NCBI RefSeq assembly: GCF_005239225.2
Contig: NC_133299.1
Span: 3,538,967-3,602,966 of the forward strand
Source: Populus alba
Taxonomy: Eukaryota > Streptophyta > Magnoliopsida > Malpighiales > Salicaceae
Direction: 5' to 3'
Length of the DNA: 64,000 nucleotides
Part shown: positions 1 to 12,852 of the stretch, in pieces
How positions within the stretch are numbered: the first letter of the stretch is position 1
Layout: each line of letters starts with the position of its first letter
Position numbers and translations under genes: made by a program
Notes under the pieces: model-generated
The model's input: the letters and a program-made list of their open reading frames with translations, nothing else
Told to the model about the DNA's origin: nothing
The model's database searches: none

Positions 1-1421
1 GTAGCAACACCTGTACCTGGAATGTGCTGAAGAGGATAAGAGGAGAGATCAACACAAAGTTGCAGACCAGGAGGTGAAGCCGGGGAGGTGGCGAGGTTGT
101 GCCGCAACTGAATCCTGCAAGTCAGAACCTGTTCTGCACAATAATCATTGGAAAGACAAGCATGTGGTGATAGTATGGCTGTGTGGGGTGGTGAGGCAGG
201 GTCGGCTAAATCAACGGGCAGGGGAGCAAGCTGGGGTTGCGGCAAGGGGCAAAGGTGAGTTGTGTGTTTTGCCGAGTTGGGAAGGAAGAGGCTGAAAACA
301 GGAAGGGGGTTGCAGTGATGGAAGATAGGTAGGTGGAGTGGGGGGAACCGGGGGTGTTGTTACCTGTTCAGACTTTTGAAAAGGAAAGACACATTCATGA
401 AAAACGAACATGACGGGAGACATAGACACGACCAGACTCTAAATCAAGACACCGATAACCAAGATGAGACGCAGCTATAGCCTAAAAACACACAAGGAGA
501 AGATCGAAAATCTAATTTTATGAGCATGATATGGACGTAAAAATGGAAAACAAAGACACCCAAAAGTGCGTAGAAAATTATAAATCAGGAGTGCGATGAA
601 ACAGACACGCAAAAGGAGATTTATTTTGAAGAACAGGAGTAGGCATGCGATTAATAAGATAGACCGATGATTCCATAGCATAGTTCCAAAAAACGCAATG
701 GGGCATTACACTGTCCTAAGAGGGTTAGGCCAGTTTCGACAATATGTCTATGACGACGTTCAACTGTGCCATTTTGTTCATGAGTATGAGGACAAATTAA
801 TCGATGATGAATACCAATTGTTTGAAAAAATGTATTTAATTTACGATATTCACCACCCCAATCAGTTTGAACAGATTTAATTTTAAGAGAAAACTGACGC
901 TCAACAAGTGTCTGAAAACGTTGAAACGTGGAAAAATACATCAGATTTCGCAACAAGCGGATAATACCAGATATATTTAGTGTGCGCATCAACAAAGATA
1001 ACAAAATAACGAAAACCATCAGAAGAAAAACATTGGAGCAGGACCCCAAACATCACTAAAAATTAATTCAAGTGGGGTAGAAGTTTTGTGACCCGTCGGT
1101 CGTAATGACAAACGGGATGACTTGCCTAAAGGACATGCTTGACATTGAGTAAAAGATCGTTTAGACGTACAAATAATTTTATTATCAGAAACTAACAAAT
1201 TTAGAATGCGAGGAGTTGGATGACCTAAACGACGATGCCACAAGTCGGCAGTCGCGGAAATGCAAGGAGACCAAAAAAGCTTGAGGAACTGACGTAGCCG
1301 AGGACTCGGAGAGAACATAAAGACCATCATGACTCCGACCGGAAAGAAGAACTTCCTTGGTGACGAGATCCTTCACATAAAACACAGAATCGTGAAATTC
1401 AAAAATAAACATGATTATCAC
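1..1421 (-). pseudogene. Ty1/copia pol remnant: pre-integrase zinc finger, integrase and linker
   Basis: This is the integrase part of a copia polyprotein, read right to left and continuing from the gag-protease remnant. The pre-integrase region (about 1330-1019) shows the pattern LWHRRLGHP followed by CQACPLGK, the HHCC zinc finger of retroviral-type integrases. The catalytic core follows (about 1049-430) with QTDWGGEY, which holds the second catalytic Asp, and QNGTVERRHRH, which holds the catalytic Glu. Then comes the typical FGCLCFPFLRPY stretch and a Pro/Ser-rich linker to about position 1. The reading frame changes at least three times (near 1040, 650 and 430), so no polyprotein can be made. 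Reverse transcriptase and RNase H, if present, lie left of the window. Family assignment is firm; the exact frameshift points are not. Confidence 0.88.
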
Positions 1422-2832
1422 GACAGAATTTCTGAACAGATAACAACGGTTTTGGTAATGTGAGGCACACGAAGAACATTAGTTAATGTAAACAAGCGTT
1501 TGGGGGAATATAAAGTAGTATGTCCAACATGGGATATGTCAAGGGCCTTACCATCACCAACATGCAAGAAATCATTACCAAGATAAGGAGCAGAATCAGT
1601 TAGAGTTGCAAGATCAGGCGTCACATGTTGATTCGCGCCGGTGTCGGGAAACCAAGTCGTTGCAGCAGAATCATTCGCAAACAACAAGGTGAGCAGAGGG
1701 CTGCTGTGTTGCTGCTGCGAAACTGATAGCATTGAAGAGCTGAATGGCCAGGAGTGGAACATAATTGGCAGCGGACATGTCCAGACCACTGCCCCTGATT
1801 TGGCCGAAAATCTGCAGCAGAGGTGCGCCTGTTCTGCCACTGATTTTGCCTCCAATCTGCAGCGGAATGACCTCTGTTTGGGGCCTGAAATCGGTTGGTG
1901 TTTGGAGCGCCAATTACCTCTAGAACGTCCCCTGTTTCGGCTGTGATTAGTCATGGCATAATAAGCAGAATTCGGAGGTGTTGGCAGCAATGGTGGCTGC
2001 TGCGGCAGAGAAGAAGAAGACAGCAGTGATGAAGAGGATGAACCGACAGCCATGGAGTGAAAAGAGTTCTTGTGCAGAAACTCATGGGTAAGGAGATGGC
2101 TATGAAGATCAGCATACGATAGCGGTTCAGCCTTGGTTATGAGACTAGTTACCAAGTCTTTGAACTCACCGCGAAGTCCACGAAACACATAGAGATTGAA
2201 ATCTTCAAGGGACATTGGGCGACCAGCAGCAGCCAATTCGTCAAATAACGATTTGGCTTGCTGCATATACATACTAACCGATGCATCACCTTGCCGAAGG
2301 TCTTGAAAGGAGCCATGTAGTTGCATGATCCGAGAAATTAGATGGAGAGGCAAGTGCCTTCTCAAGCGTGCGCCAAACACAATGTGAAGTAGAACAATCG
2401 ACGACAAGATGCAGCACATCCACGGAAAAGAGAGGAGAGAAGAGCACTCAAAATAAGTTGATCTTGTTGCTTCCAACGAAGAAAAGAGGGGCTGATGGCA
2501 GAAGAAGAATCAGCCGAAGCATCAATCATATGAGATGGAGGACACGGCAAGGAGCCGTCAACAAACTGAAAAACACCTTGACCAAGGAGATATGGCTTCA
2601 TCTGCATTCTCCAATAAAGATAGTTGGTGTTCGTAAGTTTCAACGACACAACATGGTGGGTGTTTGATAGAGGAACCATTGGAGATTGTGTTCCCATAAG
2701 AGGCAGAGGAACGGCAGAGCCGGCAGCAGGAAGAGGGCTGGCCGGTGATGATGCATCACCGGTGGAGGGAGAGGTTGGAGCAACGGCGGCAGGAGGAGAG
2801 TCCATGGGGGAGAAAATTAGGGCCGGCTGCAA
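1418..2832 (-). pseudogene. Ty1/copia gag (UBN2-type) and aspartic protease remnant
   Basis: The 5' coding part of the same copia element. Translation begins near 2832 (an in-frame Met at about 2805 is also possible). The N-terminus contains LTNTNYLYWRMQMKPYL, the usual start of plant copia gag, followed by the UBN2-type region around RQGDASVSMYMQQAKSL and FNLYVFRGLRGEF. A frame change near 2400 splits gag in two. The retropepsin motif FPDTGANQHVT is encoded near 1634-1645, followed by HVGDGKAL. Another frame inconsistency lies in the nucleocapsid stretch around 1670-1910. In an active element these proteins form the virus-like particle and mature the polyprotein; here they are broken. Confidence 0.88.
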
Positions 2833-2850
2833 AGAGAGAAAATATTAGGA

Positions 2851-2863
2851 GGCTCTGATACCA
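2851..2863 (-). other. Primer binding site of the copia element
   Basis: Read on the minus strand this is TGGTATCAGAGCC, the standard plant copia primer binding site complementary to initiator tRNA-Met. It lies three bases inside the proposed LTR end and just upstream of gag, as expected. Confidence 0.85.
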
Positions 2864-2866
2864 AGT

Positions 2867-2999
2867 TGAGAAATAATTAGGAGGCTTAACCTAATAGGTT
2901 AGCCAACCCTTTCTATATATATGAGTAGGGCAATATACAATAGTAAAGGTGGAGATTACCACATAAGAATATGACTACAATATTTCCTATATAATTACA
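2867..2999 (-). mobile_element. Probable 5' LTR of the copia element
   Basis: On the minus strand this segment starts TGTAATTATATAGG and ends AATTATTTCTCA, giving TG...CA ends next to the primer binding site. The boundary on the PBS side is well supported. The outer boundary at 2999 is chosen only because it gives a TG terminus; the partner LTR lies outside the window, so length and target duplication cannot be verified. Confidence 0.5.
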
Positions 3000-3733
3000 T
3001 TCTATAATAAGGTTATACTTGTAGTTAGAGAGGTATTAAGTAACTTGTAAGCCTAGCTAGATGATGGATTCTTGCCAGGATAGAGCCATAAATGAAACTG
3101 TGTTTACTTCAGGTATGTGGCCAATTTCTGGTTAACAGCAACACTCTGGACAAAGTCTCATCTCACGGTCATTCACCTTTTCTTGTTTTTCATTTTTTTT
3201 TACCTCTAGAAAGTTACCTATTTCATTAAATTAATCACTCGCAAAGTCCATCTACCGGCATCTATCTATACAATGCTTGCAAAACAAGAAGACTGGACCA
3301 AAGACCAAGTAAACTAACAAACAAATGAAGTGGCATTTGCTCTACAATGTTCTTGATGATGTTGTCTCTTTGGAAAACAACACTGTGCCTATATGTACTT
3401 GTTTTGAATAACGAGAAAGCTGCAGGCCTTGTCTAATAATCCGTTCATGTAGCTATTAGAGCCGGATTGATGCAACCATTGAATGAGAGTGTGAATTGAT
3501 GCAACCATCTTATGCAACGTACGACACCATTTTTCTAATTCCTAACTTTGATCTTTCTTCACTGTCGATTAGTTTCCCAGTTGTCATCAACTCGATGACT
3601 ACTCAGTACTACAAGGCACTAAACACTGTTTAATCAGAGATGACGGGGATAACCCATTTTCATGGTTAAAAACTAAAACACACACAAAGTATTTTCAACT
3701 TTCCTTCTCTTATTCATTATAAATTATGCATGC

Positions 3734-3736
<3 letters not shown>

Positions 3737-3792
<56 letters not shown>
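3737..3792. repeat. Compound (CT)n(CA)n microsatellite
   Basis: About 18 CT units run directly into about 10 CA units. It is likely to be length-polymorphic. Confidence 0.95.
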
Positions 3793-3793
<1 letters not shown>

Positions 3794-4655
3794 TATGGAA
3801 TCATTCTCATATTAGAATCATTTTCATATCTTAACAATTTGCATAATTAACTTAAGATCAACTTACTGATATATTCATAAAGTTATTCAAGTATGATGTT
3901 TTTACAAGAATATAGAACATGTTTGGAATGATGAAGTCAAGGGGATGTTAAAAGTATAAACTTTACTTTCTAAGTGTGTAATCGTTTCTCAAAAGTCATC
4001 AAAATACACTAGCAGTTCACATACAAGGAAAAAGGCAGCCACTAATATTAAAGAATGCAGTAGCCATTAATGAAGGAGGTGGAGTAAATTAGAAATTGGA
4101 AATTGAAAATGTATGTAATGGCCATAACACATCCATAAATATCATTAAATCATTCCTTTTTTTCTCAAAATTGTCAAAATGGAATATATGAAGTTCTCAA
4201 AAAGTGTTTAGTGTAATAGATTTTTATTGTTTAGGCCAATAAGTTATTCTTGCAAATCATTACCTACGTCTTGAGTTACAGACGTGATTGATTGAAATAT
4301 CATGGCATGCTAACCAAAATAATTTTCAACATTATAGGAGTTGACACATAAATCTTATATGCATTGCTTTATTAGACATGTTATCTATAATTTAAACATA
4401 ATGATTTTGTTATAAATGTTAGTAAAAGGAAACCTTGGCTATCTGATTTGAAATTTTTATTACAAGATACTAATGTTAAAATCTTATTAGAAGTTAGGAT
4501 GGACTTTTAACCCAAGCCTATGCAGTTGGACTAACTTTGAATTATTTTTTCCAATGAATGGATGACATTTACAAAAACATAATAATAAGTCGCCTACTGG
4601 CCCAGTTTCAAGCAACTAAAGGATCATTGGAAATTTGTGTAAAAACCTGGTTTTT

Positions 4656-4741
4656 CAAGCCTAAAACAATAGTAAATTATTTTTTTTGTACTTGACTATT
4701 CAAGACCAAAACAACAGTAAATTATTTTTTTTGTACTTGAC
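4656..4741. repeat. Two-copy tandem duplication, 45-bp period
   Basis: The segment beginning CAAGCCTAAAACAATAG at 4656 is repeated at 4701 with few changes. Both copies end in the same T-rich stretch followed by GTACTTGAC. Confidence 0.85.
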
Positions 4742-5329
4742 ACACGTCATGTCGGTAATCGGCGAATATGTTCCCTCACATCATCAATATACAATCCATA
4801 CATCAACAACAATCAACATTTTATTTAAAAGTAAATCTTATATAAACTCATAATATTATATTTGCATGATTAGAAGTTCGCATTTAAAATATACATGCAT
4901 AGACATGAATTTGTATTCTATCCTACAAATAGTCATCACAAATTTAAACTAAAAGGATCTAATAATAGTTATACATTTAGTACATTGATTCATACAAAAT
5001 ACATCATGATTTAGAATGCAACTACATGATTCCTTGCAAAAGTAGGTTCCCATGTATTGGGTTTCCTAGGCACCTTGTTTGTGTAATGTCCTTACTGCAG
5101 TACAAAACATTTACAAGAATGCAATTACTTAATAATAATAAGAAAACGGTCTGGCAGTTTAATGAAGCATTAACATTATCTCATGTTTGAAGCGTGACAT
5201 TTGTAGTTCCTTCATGTTCTTAGTATACACAACTTGTAGTACATATATATCGACCAATTCTTACAATCAGCCATAATCTTAAATTCAGCCATCCTCTTAA
5301 GGCATCATTTGTCGAGGTTAACTGTTAAC

Positions 5330-5955
5330 TCACCCCCGCCATCCCCTTCGAATGCCATCAACTAAAGCTAATCAATCATTTGTCTTGGTCGTCCATTTAG
5401 ATGTCATTAGCCAAAGATAAATCATTTATTTGTCCCGATTATCCATTCAATTGCATTTACCAAAGCTAATCATTCATTTGTCCAGATCATCCCTTCAGAT
5501 GCCATTAGCCAAAGTTAATCAATTGTTTGTCTTGGTCATCCCTTCAGATGCAATTAGCCAAAGCTGATCATTTGTTTGTCCCGGTCATCCCTTCGAATGC
5601 TATTAGCTGAAGCTAATCAATTGTTTGTCCCGGTCATCCCTTTGCATGCAATTAGTCAATGCTAATCATTCGTTTGTTCCGGTCATTCATTCGGATGCCA
5701 TTAGCTGAAGTTAATTAATTATTTGTCCTAGTCATCCCTTCGGATGCCATTAGCCGAAGCTAATCAATTGTTTGTCTCAGTCATCCCTTTAGATGCAATT
5801 AGTCAAAGCCAATCATTCGTTTGTCCCGATCATCCATTCGGATGCCACTAGTCGAAGCCAATCAATCATTTGTCCTGGTCATCCCTTTAGATGCAATTAG
5901 CTCAAGCTAATCATTCGTTTGTCCCGGTCATCCATTCGCTAAAGCTAATCAATTG
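5330..5955. repeat. 49-bp minisatellite, about 12-13 copies
   Basis: Units carry the core CCGGTCATCCCTTCGGATGC followed by an ATTAGC..AAGCTAATCA part. Copies at 5581, 5630 and 5679 are spaced exactly 49 bp. Copies differ at several bases each, so the array is old. There are no open frames. It may be an internal tandem block of a larger LTR-type element, since LTR-like sequence follows to the right, but that is inference. Confidence 0.9.
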
Positions 5956-6529
5956 TTAACATTTAAGCATTTGATAGTCTGACATCTGAATTAACACAAT
6001 ACTGTAACATTCATGATAAATTATTTTTATTATTCAACATTATTAAAAAGAAAGGTGAAAGTCACCTACCTACAGTAGAAGCTCTACTCGTGCTCCCCTG
6101 TTGCTGCTATTGCACCACACCGGTGGTCCCTCCTGCAATCATAAACTCATCTCATAAATTTTTCTCATTCAAAGATATGTTTTATAATAATCATATCAAT
6201 AGCTAATAGATCTTTCTTTCGATCATTTCTTTCTTTATATCTTATGTTTTTCTCATTACACTTATTAATGTTGTCATCCTTTATCCAATCATAGTTATCA
6301 TTCCTTCAAGCCGATATTACAGAGAATCCATATTAATCCATTACTCATATGTTACTTTCTATGCATGTTCATTTCCTCATAATAATATTCATACATATAT
6401 CATGTATATTTTTAGAGTTAGTATCTCAATATGCAAGTGTCTGTATGACTCAATTATTTTATATTATTACATATAGTATTCACGTGAAAGTCTATTGTTA
6501 CTGCCCAATTGTTACTATTTGAACACTCA

Positions 6530-7740
6530 TCAGATTTTTAATTATATCTAGAGTTATAGAACTCCGTTTCAAGCGAGATTAGTCTTGTTGGAAAGCTAAA
6601 ACACGAGGCTACAAGTTCTCTAAAGGATGGAGAACCTAGTTCTGCCTCTAAAATAATCAAAATTACTCATCAACAAATACTACCCTATAAGGTCTGTCAG
6701 GACCCAATCTTGGTTGATGACCCATAGTTGGGGTTCTATAGCTCTATATTGAGCAAGACCAATTTTCTTAGTTAACTAACATTCAAAACTACAATTACTA
6801 TGAGAAACTTGATCCTAAGTCTCTCATCCTCCTACTCGAATTATCTCCAAAAGTCAGGAGACGAATCTGTCCAGATTCATCAACCTTTCCATTTATACAC
6901 AACATCCACAATTTAAATTTTTCTATTTTATCTCAACCCCTAGCCATATCACATATTGCTTAAGAGTGTCAAAGAAAAATATCTTTATAAGAGTCAATTT
7001 ATCTTATTTATTTCAATCTTTCCTCTTAACGTCAAAATAAAACATTCTTATCGATTTTACAAACTTTCCGAACAATATTCTTCTAAACTCAATCCTGGAC
7101 AATAGTTTCAATCAACCATAATTAACAAATGACTAATATTACAAACAATCCATATTGTCAAATTATAATGCATTATTATAAGTATAACATATCCAAATAT
7201 CAACTTCATCAAATGGTGAAATTTTCAGAAATATGGGATTAACCAAACTGGCCTTAAACTTGCAGACCTACTGTATAAGAAGCACAACTTCTATACCGAT
7301 GTTTGTTTCTGATCTCCATTGTTCAAAATCTAGACAAAATTAGGAAAACAACATATCCAAATTATAGCCTAATCCAACGGTGGTCGAAGGAGAAAACAGA
7401 CAACAAAGAACACTGTCCAGAAGTGTATTTTTCCAGATATTTTCCTCCCTCGATATCTCTCAAACAGGGACCAATATAGAAAATCCCTCTGGTGAAAATG
7501 TACACAACATGGATGAGAACAACATAACCAAATATCGTTCTGATCCAATGATGGAAGGTGGAGTTATAGTTATTGGATGTTCTGCTATCAATATATCTTC
7601 TCTCCAGCCTCTCTCTAAACTCTCTCTTACTCTTGCCAGTCACTCTAAGAGAGAAAATAGAATGATATTTATAGTCTTGTTAATTGCACATTTATTCCCA
7701 CCTCTTTTTTTTATTTTTACATAAACTCTCAACCTTCTGT
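6530..7740 (-). mobile_element. Possible LTR-like non-coding repeat
   Basis: No coding sequence is visible. The block looks like the LTR or leader of a Ty3/gypsy-type element in minus orientation: on that strand a TATAAATA box (complement of 7666-7673) is followed by CT-rich leader-like sequence. I could not find matching LTR ends, a primer binding site or a partner LTR, so this is a weak call. Confidence 0.25.
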
Positions 7741-9012
7741 TATTTAAATATTGACCTCTCTTGATCTTACGTATTTATTTTGTCCTTACAAAAGTTTTTC
7801 TTTTCAATAATTTAGTACTATATTCACTTTTCATTTCATTAATTTCACTATTTTTATCTTGATTTAGGTTTTTTTAATTTAATTTAACCTATTTTACTAT
7901 TGGTTAAATTTCTCATCTCTTAATAACCCAAAAACATTATAACAAGAGGTTTAAAAATTGGGTCATAGTTTTTGTTGCCAAAAGAACTCCATTTTCAACC
8001 TATTTGTTTTACCCAAAACACCTATAAAAATACTCTATGCATCTTGACAAACTCATTCATACCCTTAAATAACCTTAAAATACCTAAAAATCTAAAATTG
8101 ATCCTAAATAAATAAATAAATAATTTTCAAGCTCAAATCTATCATCTCATATGATGGTAAGGCCAAAGAATACCTAAGTAGAATTCTTCTCATCAAATGA
8201 AATTTACATACACCAAAATTGATTTTTTTTTGTAGCTGGAATTGGTACCAAAATTCATAATTATGAAAATGTAGGGACAAAAATGATAATTATGGTGATA
8301 TGATAGTTATAATAATAATAGCATGTATATAAAAGATCAAATTATAAAAAACAAAAATCTTTTTTTTTTATTTGCTGTCTTTAAAAAACTATTTTAGTTT
8401 TTTTAAATTGTTTAGAAAAGAGTCGTAGTAATTCAAACAAGCAGAAAACGGGGAAACACCTTAGTTTTATCTTTTCATTTCTTTTTGCCAACTTCATTTG
8501 AAACATAGATAGACGTTTTCTTTACTTCCACTTTCCTTTTCTTTCCTTCTCTTTCCCCTTCACCATGGACAGAGCTTCCACAGGGAAACTCAAACTGGGG
8601 CGGAAGTGTTTCTTTCACCATGGACAGAGCTTATCATGTCAATTGAGTAAATCCCAATCAGAAACAGACACTTCTTCAAATGATCAAAGGTCAATGAGTA
8701 ATCACAATTAACACAAAAAGAAATGAATTGAAAAGCGGGCTTACCATTTGAATATTAATACACATCAAAATTACATTAAAATTGTTGTCTTTGCTGAGCA
8801 TAAATTAAAATTGATTGCTATTTCTTTTCTTTTTTTTCCTTTCTTTCCTATCCCTGAATTAACGTTACTGTCGACTGCGGAATTAAATAAAAAAGAACGA
8901 GAGGACTTGTGCATCCCCTGTATGTCTCAACAGTTTCTTAATTACATCCTAGATGGAGGCTTACAGATCAAATCAAACGGGTTTTTCTTCCCGGTATTTT
9001 TCACTGTATTAT
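7741..9012. other. Intergenic 3' of TFIIB, no gene seen
   Basis: AT-rich. A short direct repeat containing CACCATGGACAGAGCTT occurs at about 8561 and 8616. The right part probably includes the TFIIB 3' untranslated region. Confidence 0.5.
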
Positions 9013-12000
9013 TCAAGGACCGCAAAGGTTCTTCAAATCTTCCTCGCTGGCATACCATGATGGTATAATCTTTGACACGTGGGGATAAAGATCTTTGTAG
9101 GAATTTCTGATTGTTCCTTCAGCAACTCCAGTTGCTAGTGAAATATCTGCATCCAAGCCTACTATCAGTTGAAAGCATATCTTTGAATTGAAACTCAAGG
9201 CAGCTAAAATACCGAAACACAAGTGAGCAGATGTCTAACGGTGTTTAAAATCAACAATGCTGAAAGGTTTGTCTAAATAAAACTGATAGAATAGGGTTAC
9301 TTCAGAAATATCTGATTCTATCCACCAATGAATCATTTGTTTCCACTTGATAAAAAGAGTTCAAAACGATCAAAACCTCGAAGAGGCTTCTTGTCATCTG
9401 AAAGCTGAGTAATTATATAGATGACTGCTGCTGCGATTGATATAGGGCTCCTCCTGCAAGCATTAGAAGGGATTATAAAGAGCGGCTATATTGGTTGAAC
9501 AACTTAGATTGATCCAAAAGGTTAATAAAACAAAGATGTAAAGAGTGTTTTCTTTGCCTGGTCTTTGAACTATTTCTTCTTATTCTAAAGTTTATGGATC
9601 TTGCAACAATTATTAACCAGAAGTGATGAATGAGCAACAAAAATGAGCAAAACAGAGAAAACCATCACTTTTCTAGTAAAAGTAGAGGTAATGTGAGAAA
9701 CTTGTAAATACCTTATATCAAACTGTTCTGACGTTTTAACAGCTTCTGTGGCAGCTTTAACTGTATGATTAGACATTCCAAGATTGGAGCAGAAACGCCT
9801 CTGCAGATCAAGTTGAGGCTGATGTTAATAACAATGGTGCTAATAATACAGATAAAACCGATATTCGCATCTGAACAATAAGGACACTCCCTGTAAATAA
9901 ACAATAAAACCAACACAGTAAGTTTAATGGGAAAAAAACACACCATAAAATCCCCAGCATGTATAGTTCCCATCTCCACGGACTGACCAGTCTCCAAACC
10001 CAGTTGTTTCACTATGTATTCTTTTGCTCGGCCAATTTCCTTCTTTGTGGCTCCATTGGCGACAGAGCAAATTTCTAGTTGAATTTCAGAGGTTCAGGGA
10101 AGTTCAAACACTTGGGGAAAGATTAAATCAGGAGAAATCCATATGTTAAAAGAATGCTAGACAATACCCTTTACTGTTCGGGGCTTGTCTTCTTGTCGAC
10201 AAGCAATGTAGAGGCAAGCAGCCAATAAAGCATCTTGATTCCTTCCTCTACTGGACTTTTGATCTTCCACCTTCTTGTAGATCTCATTGGCCCGATCCTT
10301 CAATATTATGAAAAATGCATCACCAGAGGAGCAAAAAAGAAAAACAAAAGAAACATTAGGGAAGTTCTCATGAACAACCAAACAAGAAAAGCATCAAAAT
10401 TGAACATTTCAAAACATATTTATGGTTTTCCAATAAACATGATGCCTTCACAACCCACTCCCTTCATCTTTTTACCCTCCTCCTCGTAAGAGCAAAAGAT
10501 GGGGAAGCACTTTTGATGTTTGTGATTGATCTATTCATTGTAAGTTTAGATACCTACATGAGAATTATGTCAAATAATTTCTCAATAAGCTTGCAATAAA
10601 AGTATATAACAATATGCTATCTCATCTCCCCTAACTCACTTCTCTCCCCCCACAAATGAATGAGTCTCCTTTTGCTTCGATGAGATGAGTGAACAGTTAT
10701 CAAAATCTTTGAATTTCATGCTTGCTTTGAGTAGATTAGGCTTTTTCAATTAAACTGTAACGACAAATATTCTGCAGCGCTATTCACAATCAATACATAA
10801 AAAAATTTCATTCACAGGTGATGCATTGCGAATAAAATTTCTTTTGTATCTCCTACGACATAATTTCATTATTTTACAATAGATTAATCATATTTACAAA
10901 AACCTGTCACTTTATTCCAATCAAGCCATAGAATTTATAGAATATTCTCATATATCATAGCTTCATAAGAATGTGCTTATACATTAATGAACGCTGGGGA
11001 AGGACAAATCTGATTGGAAAGATATACATGGCTAGTTGCCTGATAATACACTAAATAACAAGACAACATTATTACATGATAGTAAAGGGTTTATTTCCAT
11101 ATTCATGCAAGGATGTTTTCAGAAAAGACACTGTTGAAACCATCAGTTTTAATATCAATATATAAATATCAAGTGTGAATACCTTGATAGTTGCAACAAG
11201 GCCCAACCTGAAACATAAATATCACACATTAGCAACGACTTTGCAAAAGTGTATTTTTTCATAAACATCATTGCGCATAAAATGTATGTACATAATAGAG
11301 AGTGAGAATTCAGTAACATAATGCTATCACTTTACAAAGACTATAACTTTGTTGCATGAAGCATATACAGCCTTAAAAGGCACCAACATAATCAAGCTGG
11401 AAACCCAAGTCAACTTCTACTAATAACTCATAATTCGAATCCAGAGATGACTATCAAGATGCAAGATAATCTTGTTCCTTCTGACTTGAAACTTTATCAA
11501 TTATATTAATATTCATTCTGCCTTGCATCAAAAAATTCCTTCTTGGGGATGAATTCGCATCTCTTATCACTATTAAGTACCTAAAGGTCCAGTTCCATCA
11601 AGCAACCACAGCATCAAACCATCAACTTATCTCCTTAACATCACAGCCAATTAAACCCCTGCTACAACATCAAAATCACACCAAATGTGGAATCTAAATT
11701 CAGTTCCCTCCTCATCTAAAATCAACCGACAAACACAACACCAATACAAACAACCAACAAAGGTCCAAATCTAATCACACAAACCAAAACCACCAAACAA
11801 TCAGTGAAGTCATGAACTTACATCAATTGTCAAAATCAAATGGATTCACAACTCCAATTCCAGTCAACCTCAAATCAATTAAAAAGTTGGAACTGCCATG
11901 TATAAAAAGTAGAACTTTCTTGAGGAACAAAAAACACCCTTGCATTAAAAGGCGTAAATAAAATCAAATTGGAACAGCTATTTCCACAACCATTTCAACA

Positions 12001-12852
12001 AACTCGCAACTGGTGGCATATTCCACTAATTCAACTGAAGCTGAGCTTTAATCCTAATTCCTTTCTTTCAAAGGATGCAAGATGAAAATTTTCCATTGGA
12101 CTGCCTTTAGTAGAAACAACCAAATCATTCAAAAATTTCAGCACTTCTAGTCAATATCCATCTATGATCAAATCAAAATAGGTCATTTATTGTTGAATTT
12201 GCATTTGTACCATCACTACTCTGCCCCTCCAGTTCCAATTTCATCAACCTAACAGCAGACTCAAAGCATCAACTAATTCCATTAACAGTGCAACCAATCA
12301 AAACCCACCAAATTCAACATCCAAGAGTTTATATTCCCTTACCCATCTAAATCAAATATCTAAAAAACCCATCAATAAAATTCATAAAATTTAACTCATT
12401 AACCTCAACCATTAACATCCAAACACCTCCACAACTTCACAATAAATCAAATAAAGCAAAACCCGCAAAAACATAAGAAAAAATAAAAGAAAAGGTTACC
12501 TATCAGACATCGTAGCAATAGTTTTAAAAGCCGTAATCAACCCACGATCAGGATTGGATCCACGATTCTGCCACCTACCAAGAGAACTGGACAAGAACTC
12601 TCCTGAAGCACCATTAGGCTTAGCAATAACAGTAGAAAGACCACCATCTGTTAATAAAGGATTAGTTGGTCCACCAACACGAACTGGATCATTATCTCCT
12701 GATTCATTCGCAAAAGTTCTCCACTCTGACGTTTCATCGATCGAGTGAGATTCTAAGACAAGACCACACTCTGAACATACTGTGTCTCCTGCTGAATGGT
12801 CGAAAACTACCTCTGTGTGTCTCTTACAATCTGAACAGAAAGCGTCCCCCAT
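9013..12852 (-). CDS. TFIIB: Transcription initiation factor TFIIB, seven exons
   Basis: General RNA polymerase II initiation factor that links TBP on the promoter to the polymerase in the nucleus. I read seven exons: 12852-12500, 11207-11183, 10297-10168, 10074-9944, 9800-9712, 9453-9377 and 9146-9013. All introns are GT..AG and the phases join exactly, giving 939 nt and a 312-residue protein, the usual plant TFIIB length. The N-terminus starts MGDAFCSDC and holds the zinc ribbon (CSDC at residues 6-9, CSEC at 26-29). Next comes the B-finger region (SEWRTFAN), then two cyclin-like repeats ([21 protein letters not shown] segment in the first; [13 protein letters not shown] and [16 protein letters not shown] in the second). 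Exon 2 is only 25 nt long. An upstream in-frame Met at 13059 gives a non-conserved extension and is rejected as the start. No lesion was seen, so the gene is probably functional. Intron 1 is about 1.3 kb. Confidence 0.95.

Larger units (their letters stand above)
3000..5329. other. Intergenic, no gene seen
   Basis: AT-rich sequence with stops in all frames and no recognisable protein or RNA gene. It holds the CT/CA microsatellite and a short tandem duplication, both listed separately. Confidence 0.6.

Noticed and set aside
1641..1946. Plus-strand frame of 101 codons
   Set aside because: Antisense shadow of the copia gag-protease remnant.
5330..5955. CRISPR-like array
   Set aside because: The repeats are contiguous degenerate units without unique spacers, and the genome is that of a plant.
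7362..7724. Overlapping 93- and 114-codon frames on opposite strands
   Set aside because: Neither resembles a protein family, and the block looks like LTR leader sequence.
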